This document shows positions 20,400 through 28,581 of a stretch of DNA of 64,000 bases, in pieces. Both the position numbers and the translations under genes were made by a program. Numbering within the stretch: position 1 is the stretch's first letter; each line of letters opens with the position of its first letter. The notes under the pieces were generated by a model that saw nothing but the letters and a program-made list of their open reading frames with translations, was not told the origin of the DNA and made no database searches. The DNA comes from Moraxella caprae DSM 19149 (GTDB lineage Bacteria; Pseudomonadota; Gammaproteobacteria; Pseudomonadales; Moraxellaceae): positions 1-64,000 of the forward strand of contig NZ_AUGF01000005.1 of the NCBI RefSeq assembly GCF_000426885.1, given 5' to 3'.

Positions 20400-20975
20400 A
20401 TGACCACATCTGCCCCAACCATCCGCACCGATGACATTCGCCTACGCCAAGCCGACATCAGCGACGCTCAAGCTTTGGTCACGCTCCTAAACCGCTGTTA
20501 TCGTAACGATGAAGGCTGGACAAACGAAAGTCAGCTCATCGGTGGTATTCGCACCACCTTAGCCGAGATAGAAAAGACCATCACCGCCGATGGGTCGTAT
20601 GTCTTCGTGTTTGAGCCAGAGCTTGACAATGACAAGCAAATCTTGGCATGTATCGGAGTGCAGTTTACCACCATGCACGACAAAAATGTCGCCTACATCG
20701 GCACCTTTGCCGTCTCGCCCGAACTCCAAGGCAAAGGCGTGGGCAACACCCTGCTGACAGCGGTCGAAACCTTTGCAGGGCGACACGCCACACGCCACGC
20801 CTTAGACGGCTGTGCCATGTCCATCCTATCGCACCGCCCCGAACTGCTCGCCTACTATGAACGGCGTGGTTATCAGCTCACGGGCGAGAGCATGCCTTTT
20901 CCTGATGATGGCAATAATGGCAAACCCAAACGAGATGATTTGGCGTTACATTGGTTATTCAAACCCATACCCTAA
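20400..20975 (+). CDS. GNAT-family N-acetyltransferase
   Basis: 191 residues with an AAGGACA ribosome site. The GNAT core is visible: the acetyl-CoA binding motif A as VSPELQGKGVGNTLLTAVE (about residues 103-121), preceded by a beta strand NVAYIGTFAV, and a C-terminal YYERRGYQLTGES motif B. The substrate is unknown. It follows the GTPase and precedes dusA on the same strand, so the three may share a transcript. Confidence 0.88.
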   Translation: MTTSAPTIRTDDIRLRQADISDAQALVTLLNRCYRNDEGWTNESQLIGGIRTTLAEIEKTITADGSYVFVFEPELDNDKQILACIGVQFTTMHDKNVAYIGTFAVSPELQGKGVGNTLLTAVETFAGRHATRHALDGCAMSILSHRPELLAYYERRGYQLTGESMPFPDDGNNGKPKRDDLALHWLFKPIP

Positions 20976-20983
20976 AACCATAA

Positions 20984-22009
20984 ATGCATAAAACAGCCGT
21001 GAACCATCTGCCTAATACAACCACAAGATTTTACCAAATGATTGATTTTAAAGATAATAAACGCATTAGCCTTGCACCCATGATAGATTGGACGACAGCC
21101 GATTTTCGCTATTTTGCACGGCTCTTTAACCGATACATACATTTGTACACCGATATGATAAGCACGAGTGCCATTTTAAAGGGAGATACCGAGTATATTT
21201 TGCGATATGATAACAGCGAGCATCCTGTGGTATTACAGCTTGGTGGGTCAAATCCTAACGATATGGCACAATGCGTACAGATTGCCGATAAGATGGGTTA
21301 TGATGAATTTAACATCAACGTGGGCTGTCCGTCCGACCGTGTTCAGCACAACAAAATCGGGGCATGCCTTATGGCAGAGCCAAAACTGGTGGCGGATATG
21401 GTGCGTGCAATGAAAGACAGTACGGATAAGCCCGTTACCGTCAAGCACCGTATTGGCATTGACACGTTTGACAGTTATGAGTTTATGCGTGATTTTGTAG
21501 GGACGGTGGCGGACGCTGGGTGTACGCACTTTATCGCTCATGCTCGTATCGCATGGCTCAACGGCTTATCCCCCAAAGAAAACCGAGAAATCCCGCCCCT
21601 ACGCTATGATGATATTTACCGCCTAAAAACAGAATTTCCCCATCTGTTTATAGAAATCAATGGCGGTGTGGACAATCTTGATGACATCAAAACCCACCTA
21701 ACCCATGTGGACGGCGTGATGATAGGACGGGCGTTTTATCACAATCCCATGCTCATGGGGGCGTGCAATGAGCTGTGGGGCGAGGCTATCCCAACGCACC
21801 GTGAAATCCTAGAAAATCTCTATCCTTATCTTGAAAAACGAGCCGAGCAAGGGGCGAATTTGGCAACCTTGACACGGCATTATTTGGGGTTATTTCAAGG
21901 CTTGACAGGAGCAAGAAAATGGCGACAGGATTTGAGCGGTAAGCGAAATCTTACCGTGGACGACATCAAGCAAGCAGGCGAGAGCGTACTTAGCCAAAAT
22001 GGGCTGTGA
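20984..22009 (+). CDS. dusA: tRNA-dihydrouridine(20/20a) synthase
   Basis: Reduces uridines 20 and 20a in the tRNA D loop using FMN and NADPH. The barrel shows LAPMIDWTTADFRYFARLF, the catalytic cysteine in NINVGCPSDRVQ (about residue 112), VKHRIGID, and HARIAWLNGLSPKENREI, a stretch that marks the DusA subfamily over DusB and DusC. It ends with a helical RNA-binding domain (HYLGLFQGLTGARKWRQDL). The start at 20984 lies only 8 bp after the GNAT stop and the frame has a second ATG at 21038; neither has a strong ribosome site. Confidence 0.95.
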   Translation: MHKTAVNHLPNTTTRFYQMIDFKDNKRISLAPMIDWTTADFRYFARLFNRYIHLYTDMISTSAILKGDTEYILRYDNSEHPVVLQLGGSNPNDMAQCVQIADKMGYDEFNINVGCPSDRVQHNKIGACLMAEPKLVADMVRAMKDSTDKPVTVKHRIGIDTFDSYEFMRDFVGTVADAGCTHFIAHARIAWLNGLSPKENREIPPLRYDDIYRLKTEFPHLFIEINGGVDNLDDIKTHLTHVDGVMIGRAFYHNPMLMGACNELWGEAIPTHREILENLYPYLEKRAEQGANLATLTRHYLGLFQGLTGARKWRQDLSGKRNLTVDDIKQAGESVLSQNGL

Positions 22010-22059
22010 TGATACACATCGCCTAGCTGTTACCTAGCGGTTACTTAGCCATTACCTAT

Positions 22060-24050
22060 TTATCTATTTGCCAATATCTTGCCTGCCTTATTTATGGTAA
22101 TGGTCTCATCATTAAGATGCATCTCTTCGACCGCCCCATTTGACTGCGTGATGAAGTCGTATTTGACAGGGAAAATCTCCTTACCCGTGGTATCAAGCAG
22201 TCCATAGTACTGCTTATCGCCGATTTGCTTTGCTACTCTTATTGTTGTCGCCCCAAAACTTGACAAGTCATCAAACTCAATCTGAGTCAATGCCACGCCT
22301 TTTTTATCCACCAAGCCATACTTATGATAACCATCACTTGATTTGCTCACGCCAATCGCCCCATTATCCAAAATCCATAAACCATCATGCACAGGAGCAA
22401 TGATTTCTTGGTAATGCTCATCAAGCACGCCCCATTTTCCTTGTCTTAAAACAGGTATCATGCCATATTTTAACCCATCCATGTCATCATATATGAATTT
22501 GGTCAAAGGCTTATTTTGTTCATTGATTAACGCCCACTTATCATCTTTTTGAACCGCCCATAGCGTTGGCGTGATAAATTCAATCTTTTGATAATCAAAA
22601 CCCGTCATGGCTTTGTCATATTGATACAATACCACTTTATCATCCTTTTTGACAATAAAAAATGGCATGTCAGGCAAATAAATATCATCAAAATCAAAAG
22701 GCAATAGCACATTCATGTTTTTATCAATCACGCCTGCATGATGTTTGTTTTTTAAAATATAATAATCAGCCATAACCTTACCATGATAGGTTTTATCAAT
22801 CTGATAATCAGGCTCAAATATCAGCCTGCCTTGATTGTCAATGATGCCATATCTATCATCATCTATTGGCATGGCTTCATCTTGATTTAAACGCTTGTTT
22901 TTTACTTCAAAATAATTAGCGTTTAATACAAATATATCATCGTAGCGATGAAAAGGGACAATTTCTTTTAATTCGTGATTGACCAATGCAGTTGGATAGC
23001 CTTCTTCATTTGTCAAAGTTTCGATGTATATGGGGTGGTTGTTATTATCATAAAGGTCAGATAAGCGGTATAGTCTCATGTCCTTTTTTAAAATATCGCC
23101 ATTAAAATTTGCAATAAAAATATCATCACCCAAGGTTAATATCAAATAATAGACTTCCTGCAAAACCCAAAAATAAGGAAAACCGTTCGTGGTGAGCTTG
23201 TCGAACCATAATGGTTTTCCGCCACCACTCAACAAGCTCGGGGTGAACGGAAAACCTAGTTTTGCAGGAAGTCTAATGCTTATCCACATATTCGATATTA
23301 TCGTATTTTATGGGAATGACAATATTACCCATGCGGTCAATCGCACCTTCTTTATCATTTTTAGTGACAACATTTAGCCCATATTGAAAACCCTCAACAT
23401 AATCATAATCCTGATAATCAATGGCAAGCTCTCCTTCTTTATTGACATAGCCAAACCTGCCATCCTTTTTAACCATATAAAGCCCATCATTAAAAACCAT
23501 CACCATTGATGAGACATCTTTTGGCACATCAAATACCCTATTGCCTTTTTCATCGATAAAATAAACATCAAGACCAAGACCTTTGCCATCCGCTCTTTCT
23601 TGTACAACCCAAGCCAAACCTTCTCCAAACCCCCAAGCATCATCATAGATAAAATCAATGACCGTTTCGCCTTGTTGATTGATATAGCCAAATTTACCAT
23701 TTGACTAAGATAAGATTGTCATCTTTTTCAAAGATGCCGATATGTTCATACTTAAAAGGCAGTTTTATGCGACCGTCTTTATCAATCAATCCTGTTTCAC
23801 CATTCACAACCATGTCAATCCCTCTATCATACTCATCATATAATAAATCCACCTTAGCAAATAAAACATTGCCCTGTTTATCTATGACACTATAATATTC
23901 ATAATCGTGATTGCGTTCGATGAGATTGCCAACACAGCGAAAATCGGTTATGGGTTCATCCAAGGGCTTTTCATAAATACAGTGAGCATGGGCAGACATT
24001 GCCATACATAAACCAATAATGATACAGAGTGATTTTTTATCATGATTCAT
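22060..24050 (-). pseudogene. WG-repeat protein gene, broken by a frameshift and an element insertion
   Basis: Three pieces in order make one secreted WG-repeat protein. Piece one (from ATG 24050) has a signal peptide ending MSAHAH and stops at LILVKW. Piece two resumes GKFGYINQQGETVIDF and stops at YVDKH. Piece three resumes YYLILTLGDDIFIANFNGD and runs to 22060. The first break is at 23697-23698, where TGG(GG)TAAA lacks two G's of a Trp-Gly motif. The second is MITE copy 2 (23152-23273); removing it plus one TA gives an in-frame join. Repeats such as KDGRFGYVNKEGE, DKWALINEQNKP and GKWGVLDEHYQE show the beta-hairpin WG pattern. The role of such proteins is unknown. An intact shorter relative lies at 56870. 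Confidence 0.85.
23152..23273. mobile_element. MITE-like palindromic element, copy 2 (122 bp)
   Basis: Same ends and internal inverted pair as copy 1, flanked by TA at 23150-23151 and 23274-23275. It interrupts the WG-repeat gene: host frame ...GAT AAG CAT then TAG at the border. Removal with one TA yields CAT TAT TAT TTG, continuing the protein. Confidence 0.88.
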
Positions 24051-24114
24051 CCTTTTTTGGTGTAATATTTATTTAAATGTTTGGCGTTGTTGATAAATTA
24101 TGCCTTAGATAGGC

Positions 24115-24141
24115 TTGTAGGGACAAATTGCAATTTACCCT
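24115..24141 (+). repeat. Short dispersed palindromic repeat
   Basis: TTGTAGGGACAAATTGCAAT followed by TTACCC. Its centre is the palindrome AAATTGCAATTT. A near-identical copy lies inverted at 30786-30815. It is in the gap between the WG-repeat gene and the YpjD-like gene. Confidence 0.6.
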
Positions 24142-24192
24142 GTGATAAAAGATTGGTTTTTGGATGAATAAATTACCCCCATATAACCCAAT

Positions 24193-25056
24193 TTATTTTA
24201 AAATCAACTCCAACACCACCTTTGACCCCACAAACCCAATGGCAAGCAGAATAAAGCCATAAATGGCAAAATTGGACGCTTTTTTGCCCCGCCAGCCAAA
24301 ACGGTAATACCCCGCAATGAACACCCCAAACACGAGCCACGACAGCACACTAAACACGAGTTTATGTGCCACATGCTGAGCCATGATGTCATAAGTGGTC
24401 ACAAGCCCAAGCCCAATAGCAACACTTAAAATCACAAAACCCATGAGTATCATGTCAAACAGCAGGCTCTCCATGCTCTGCAAAGACGGCAGTTTGGCAA
24501 CCCAAAAGCGGTGTATCGTCTGGTGCTTTAACTCACGGATTTGTAGTCGCAAAATCACCGCTTGCACGCACGCCATCAGTAGCACGCAGTACGCCCCAAA
24601 CGACAGTAGGATGTGCGTTTGTAGACCCATGTTCATGTCAGTAATCGGCTGATACGGGGCTTGTCCGAACTCACCAAAACTCATGCCAATAATGGCGGTC
24701 GGCACGGCAAGCACGCCTAGGCTCAAAATGGGGCGATACAGACTAAACAGCACAAAAAAGATAAGGCAAAACAGCCCCGTTAGACTAAGGACGTTAAAAA
24801 TGTTAAAATTAAGCCCATAGAGCGTGATGATTTGTGGGGCGAGTATCACGCCATGCAAGATGATGGCGATGGCTAGGGCGGATAACGTGGCGGTCTTAAA
24901 AATTGGCTTATTTTTAACCAAAGCGTGATACAGATGAAGCCCCACCCCTGCATAAATCATCACGCCAATCAGGTATAAAACGAACACAACCACCCCTTTA
25001 TCATAAAATTGGTACAAAATATGCAATAATAATAGCATAATTTTTAAATTTAGCAT
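24193..25056 (-). CDS. ypjD: Inner membrane protein of the CcsA/CcmC-like cytochrome c assembly family (YpjD-like)
   Basis: A very hydrophobic protein of about 287 residues with some eight predicted membrane segments. It includes the ILLSFGAYCVLLMACVQAVI segment and conserved histidines of the CcsA/HemX type. I start it at the ATG at 25056 (MLNLKIMLLLLHIL); the frame also opens with a TTG at 25068. It is divergent from ffh with about 40 bp between starts, the same neighbourhood as ypjD-ffh in E. coli. The family handles haem or its assembly factors, but YpjD's exact job is not settled. Confidence 0.85.
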   Translation of the reverse strand: MLNLKIMLLLLHILYQFYDKGVVVFVLYLIGVMIYAGVGLHLYHALVKNKPIFKTATLSALAIAIILHGVILAPQIITLYGLNFNIFNVLSLTGLFCLIFFVLFSLYRPILSLGVLAVPTAIIGMSFGEFGQAPYQPITDMNMGLQTHILLSFGAYCVLLMACVQAVILRLQIRELKHQTIHRFWVAKLPSLQSMESLLFDMILMGFVILSVAIGLGLVTTYDIMAQHVAHKLVFSVLSWLVFGVFIAGYYRFGWRGKKASNFAIYGFILLAIGFVGSKVVLELILK

Positions 25057-25097
25057 AAAATAACCCAAATTTTTCTATTAATTTTTTGGAACTCATC

Positions 25098-26651
25098 ATG
25101 TTTGACACCTTAACCGAACGACTCTCTGGCACACTTCATAAACTGGCAGGTCAAAGCACCCTAACCGAAGACAACATCAAAGACACCTTGCGTGAAGTGC
25201 GTATGGCACTCCTAGAAGCGGACGTGGCACTGCCTGTGGCTCGTGATTTTGTCGCCAAAGTCAAAGAACAAGCCCTCGGGCAAGAAGTGCTAAAAGAACT
25301 CGCCCCTGGTCAAGCCTTTGTCAAAATCGTCTATGACGAGCTGACCGAGATGATGGGTTCGGCAAACCAAGGCTTAGAGATGACGGGCAAACCGCCTGTG
25401 GTCTATCTACTGGCAGGCTTGCAAGGGGCAGGTAAGACCACCACCGCAGGTAAACTTGCCAAGTTCCTACAAGACAAACAAAAGAAAAAAGTCATGCTCG
25501 TGTCAGCAGACGTGTATCGCCCTGCCGCGATTAATCAGCTTGAATTTGTCGCAGGGCAAGTGGGGGCAATGTTCGTGCCATCGAGCGTGAACGAGAATCC
25601 GATTGACATCGCTCATCGTGCCATCGAACAAGCCAAAATCCAGTTTGCTGACATTCTCATCATCGACACCGCAGGTCGCCTTGCCATTGATGAAGCGATG
25701 ATGACCGAAATCAAAGAGCTAACCGCTGCCGTCAATCCTACCGAGACCTTGTTTGTCGTGGACTCAATGACTGGTCAAGACGCCGCCAACACCGCCAAAG
25801 CTTTTAACGACGCTCTGCCCCTAACAGGCGTGATTTTGACCAAAACAGACGGTGACGCTCGTGGCGGTGCCGCTTTGTCCGTGCGTGTGATTACTGGCAA
25901 GCCCATTAAATTTTTGGGTCGTGGCGAAAAACTAGAAGCCTTGGAGTTGTTCCACCCCGAGCGTATCGCCCAGCGTATTTTGGGCATGGGGGACGTGTTG
26001 TCATTGGTTGAAGAAGTTGAAAACAAAATCGACCGTGACAAAGCCGAACGCATGGCGAAAAAAATCCAAAAAGGCGGTGAGTTTGACTTAGAAGACTTAT
26101 TGACCCAGTTCCAACAGATGAAAAACATGGGGGGCATGGCAGGATTTTTGGACAAAATGCCAGGCATGAGCGGGGCAAACATCCAAGACGCACTCGCCCA
26201 AGCCAAACCCGAAGAGAAAGTCAAAGAAATGGAAGCGCTCATTCATTCCATGACACCCTTTGAACGCCAAAATCCCGACAAAATCACCCCTAGCCGTAAA
26301 CGTCGCATCGCCGCAGGTTCGGGCAAACAAATCCAAGACGTCAATGCCCTGCTAAAACAGCACAAGCAGATGGCAAAAATGATGAAAATGATTAGTCGCC
26401 CTGATGGCATCGAGAAAATGATGAAAGCGGTGCAAGGGCTGACTCGTGGCATGTCTGGTGGTGGTGGCGGTCCTTTGTTTGGCGGTAACAAACAACAAGA
26501 ATTTGCCAAAATGACCAGTGACATTCATGAGATGGGTGTAGACCCCAGCACCATCAATCTGGGCATGAGTGAAGAGCAAGTTCGCCAAAAAATGAACGAG
26601 TTACAAAATGCCAGTAATGCGATGGGCGGTAAGTTTAAAAAGCGTTTTTAG
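25098..26651 (+). CDS. ffh: Signal recognition particle protein Ffh
   Basis: SRP54 GTPase that, with 4.5S RNA, brings nascent membrane proteins to FtsY. N domain at the start (MFDTLTERLSGTLHKLAG). G domain with GLQGAGKTTTAGKLAKFL near residue 105, DTAGR near 190, TKTDGDARGGAALS near 250. The methionine-rich M domain (MKNMGGMAGFLDKMPGM near 340, SRKRRIAAGSG) binds the RNA and signal sequences. It ends in a long Gly/Met tail with GGGGG. I use ATG 25098, with GGA in front, rather than the TTG-type start 12 bp earlier. At about 517 residues it is longer than E. coli Ffh (453), the excess being in the C-terminal tail. Confidence 0.97.
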   Translation: MFDTLTERLSGTLHKLAGQSTLTEDNIKDTLREVRMALLEADVALPVARDFVAKVKEQALGQEVLKELAPGQAFVKIVYDELTEMMGSANQGLEMTGKPPVVYLLAGLQGAGKTTTAGKLAKFLQDKQKKKVMLVSADVYRPAAINQLEFVAGQVGAMFVPSSVNENPIDIAHRAIEQAKIQFADILIIDTAGRLAIDEAMMTEIKELTAAVNPTETLFVVDSMTGQDAANTAKAFNDALPLTGVILTKTDGDARGGAALSVRVITGKPIKFLGRGEKLEALELFHPERIAQRILGMGDVLSLVEEVENKIDRDKAERMAKKIQKGGEFDLEDLLTQFQQMKNMGGMAGFLDKMPGMSGANIQDALAQAKPEEKVKEMEALIHSMTPFERQNPDKITPSRKRRIAAGSGKQIQDVNALLKQHKQMAKMMKMISRPDGIEKMMKAVQGLTRGMSGGGGGPLFGGNKQQEFAKMTSDIHEMGVDPSTINLGMSEEQVRQKMNELQNASNAMGGKFKKRF

Positions 26652-26658
26652 TCTTGCC

Positions 26659-26780
26659 TGGGCTTGAATATTGGTATTTGCATAATTAAGCGGTCGGATA
26701 GCCATTTTTCATGCAAAAATTGACAAAACAATAAGTTTTATCTTATTTTTATAAAATGTTATCAATGTTCAGCACGCCCC
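26659..26780. mobile_element. Second palindrome-ended element family, short copy
   Basis: Left end GGGCTTGAATATTGGTATTT and right end TATCAATGTTCAGCACGCCC form an imperfect inverted repeat. The inside shares GGTCGGATAGCCATTTTTCA and AAAATGTTATCAATG with the longer copy at 50634-50901, so this looks like an internally deleted form. No coding capacity. Confidence 0.6.
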
Positions 26781-26873
26781 AATACACACACAAAAAAACC
26801 GAAAAATGAACCAATCCAAATCTTAGACACAAGATCAAAGGTTAGGTTGGTAAAGCTAGCTGTATCCACTAAG

Positions 26874-26925
26874 GACTAAGTTTTGTGTAATTGTTCTTTA
26901 ATTCAGAACTTCACAGAACTTAGTC
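26874..26925. repeat. Inverted repeat upstream of the LysE remnant
   Basis: Arms GACTAAGTTTTGTG (26874-26887) and CACAGAACTTAGTC (26912-26925), with a nested GTTCT/AGAAC pair. It lies between the MITE-like copy at 26659 and the truncated lysE. It may be another element end; it lacks a U-run and is not an obvious terminator. Confidence 0.5.
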
Positions 26926-26944
26926 TTCTGCCTTGCTGACGTAA

Positions 26945-27537
26945 TTGTCATCATTCAAACAACCTTACTGCCTATCGATGTCGGCAAATCAAGGCAGGCG
27001 AGCAGGCATGGGAGCGATGTCGGGGATTTTGGTGGGCGATACTTTGCTGATTTTGGCGACCATCTTTGGGGCGGGGGCGTTATTAAAACTCTATCCAAGT
27101 GTGTTTAATGGCATTAAACTCATCGGTGGGTGCTATCTGGCATATCTGGGGGTACGGCTTATCATTGGGGCGTATCACACCTTTAAAAATCGCCATGCCA
27201 TCGCTAATAAAAGTTTTAATCCGCCAGCCGTTGAAAAGCAAAATTATTTTTATCGCTCATTATCACTTAGCCTTACCAATCCAAAAGCGATTTTATTTTT
27301 CCTATCATTTTTTGTGCAATTTGTCCGCCCTGATTATGATAAGCCCTTTTTGACTTTTTTATTTTGGCGGTCATTTTGCAAATTGTCAGCTTTTTATATT
27401 TGACTTTGCTGATTTTTAGTGGCAAAAAACTGGCGGATATCTTTAGCTCTCGCCCGATGATTATGACTGTGGCGATGTTTGGGGTGGGGTGTTTGTTTAT
27501 TGGGTTTGAGGTGAATTTGTGGCTGGCAAGGTTGTGA
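26945..27537 (+). pseudogene. LysE/RhtB-type amino-acid exporter, 5'-truncated and frameshifted
   Basis: The body matches the LysE family: SANQGRRAGMGAMSGILVGD, a hydrophobic helix, IKLIGGCYLAYLGVRLI, and SLTNPKAILFFLSFFVQFV. Two faults are visible. The normal first helix with the PGPN-type motif is missing upstream of SANQGRR; the only in-frame start is a TTG at 26945 in unrelated sequence next to repeats. The frame also breaks at the T tract 27355-27360: six T's give an early stop at 27404, while seven would continue through ILAVILQIVSFLYLTLLI to the proper end (ARL) at 27537. Non-functional as it stands. Confidence 0.82.
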
Positions 27538-27620
27538 TTTGGGGATTTAATTATAATGTATCGTGATTTTGTTATGTGGATTTGTCGGGGTAAATTTTAA
27601 AATTGGGCTGGTTGATAATA

Positions 27621-27741
27621 GACTTCCTGCAAAACCCAAAATAAGGAAAACCGTTCGTGGTGAGCTTGTCGAACCATAACGGTTTTCCGCCACCACTCAA
27701 CAAGCTCGGGGTGAACGGAAAGCCTAGTTTTGCAGGAAGTC
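27621..27741. mobile_element. MITE-like palindromic element, copy 3 (121 bp)
   Basis: Same ends as the other copies; one A shorter in the AAAAA run after the left end. TA at 27619-27620 and 27742-27743. It lies between the LysE remnant and the zinc-ribbon gene and interrupts nothing I can recognise. Confidence 0.88.
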
Positions 27742-27818
27742 TAATATAAATTATATAAAATATATTGGCAAGTTTAAATAAAAAAATCCCCAACAAAACG
27801 TTAAGGATTTTTTGGTTC

Positions 27819-27974
27819 TTAATCATCATCAACTTGACCAGTACCACCGCATTCAAAACAAGTTGAACACCCACTACCGCCACACGCGGGACACCCTGCT
27901 GGATGTGGCCACTCACCATAATCCACATCACAGGACGATTCGCCTGAACCTCTACATTCTGGACATCTTGCCAT
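27819..27974 (-). CDS. Zinc-ribbon microprotein (51 residues)
   Basis: ATG at 27974 with a strong GGAGAAG ribosome site. The product starts MARCPECRGSGE and has further pairs CPACGGSG and CSTC...CFECGGTG before ending QVDDD. The CxxCxGxG pattern is the one used by DnaJ-type zinc fingers and by small bacterial zinc ribbons. Eight cysteines in 51 residues can hold two zinc ions. It is divergent from the XRE regulator with about 130 bp between starts, suggesting shared control. A hairpin-like AAAAATCC/GGATTTTT pair follows the stop at 27781-27813. Function unknown; it may be a chaperone- or nucleic-acid-linked accessory protein. Confidence 0.7.
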   Translation of the reverse strand: MARCPECRGSGESSCDVDYGEWPHPAGCPACGGSGCSTCFECGGTGQVDDD

Positions 27975-28020
27975 TTGACTTCTCCAATTAACGGCTTACT
28001 GCAAAATTACAGTTTTTGCC

Positions 28021-28048
28021 TTGACTTAAGATTTGTATATGATAAAAT
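28021..28048 (+). promoter_or_regulatory. Candidate sigma-70 promoter for the XRE regulator
   Basis: TTGACT at 28021-28026 and TAAAAT at 28043-28048, 16 bp apart, followed by about 58 bp of leader to the ATG at 28107. A plausible target of autoregulation by the XRE protein; no operator palindrome is obvious. Confidence 0.5.
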
Positions 28049-28106
28049 TTTGATAAATATTTTTCAAACAACAAAAAGTTTATTTTGTACACTAATTGGG
28101 TGTTTT

Positions 28107-28487
28107 ATGGAAACTCATGAAAAAATTCGTTTATACCGAGAAATTAACCAATGGTCGCAGGAAGATATGGCAAACCAACTTCATATGTCTAAAAATGGTT
28201 ATGCTAAGATTGAACAAGGCAAAACAAGACTTAATACGGATAGATTAAAGCAAATTGCCAATGTGTTTGGCATTTCCGTTACCGAACTTGTTAGCCCAAA
28301 TAGCATTGTTGTACTTGGAGATGGAAATTCTCACAATAATATCAATTCTTATTATGGGCAAGGTGATACCTTAGAACATGAAAATGATAAACTCAAACTT
28401 ATTATTGAACATCAAAAACAAACCATAGATAGGCAACAAGCACAGATTGAAACATTGGAAAAATTGGTTAATGCCTTGCAAAAATAG
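28107..28487 (+). CDS. XRE-family transcriptional regulator with C-terminal coiled coil
   Basis: About 126 residues. The N-terminal Cro/C1-type helix-turn-helix reads EKIRLYREINQWSQEDMANQ and continues HMSKNGYAKIEQGKTRLN to about residue 60, with the typical Ser-Gln at helix 2. After a linker (VVLGDGNSHNNINSYYGQGD) comes a coiled coil (HENDKLKLIIEHQKQTIDRQ onward) likely used for dimerisation. I start it at the ATG at 28107; the frame is open further back but that part reads as leader, with a promoter inside it. The divergent zinc-ribbon gene is the most likely regulated neighbour. Confidence 0.85.
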   Translation: METHEKIRLYREINQWSQEDMANQLHMSKNGYAKIEQGKTRLNTDRLKQIANVFGISVTELVSPNSIVVLGDGNSHNNINSYYGQGDTLEHENDKLKLIIEHQKQTIDRQQAQIETLEKLVNALQK

Positions 28488-28528
28488 TCAAGAGTGGATA
28501 AATTTTTACCAACCCCACCTAAAAAACC

Positions 28529-28557
28529 AAAAACCCCAAACCTAAATTTGGGGTTTT
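28529..28557. terminator. Bidirectional hairpin between XRE gene and glcB
   Basis: Arms AAAACCCCAAA / TTTGGGGTTTT with a T-rich tail on the plus side (TTTTGTTTTT). Confidence 0.85.
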
Positions 28558-28581
28558 GTTTTTACAACCAATTCAAGTCAA

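Noticed and set aside
27572-27931. 119-residue minus-strand ORF
   Set aside because: It is element copy 3 plus an off-frame reading of the zinc-ribbon gene; no ribosome site and no plausible product.
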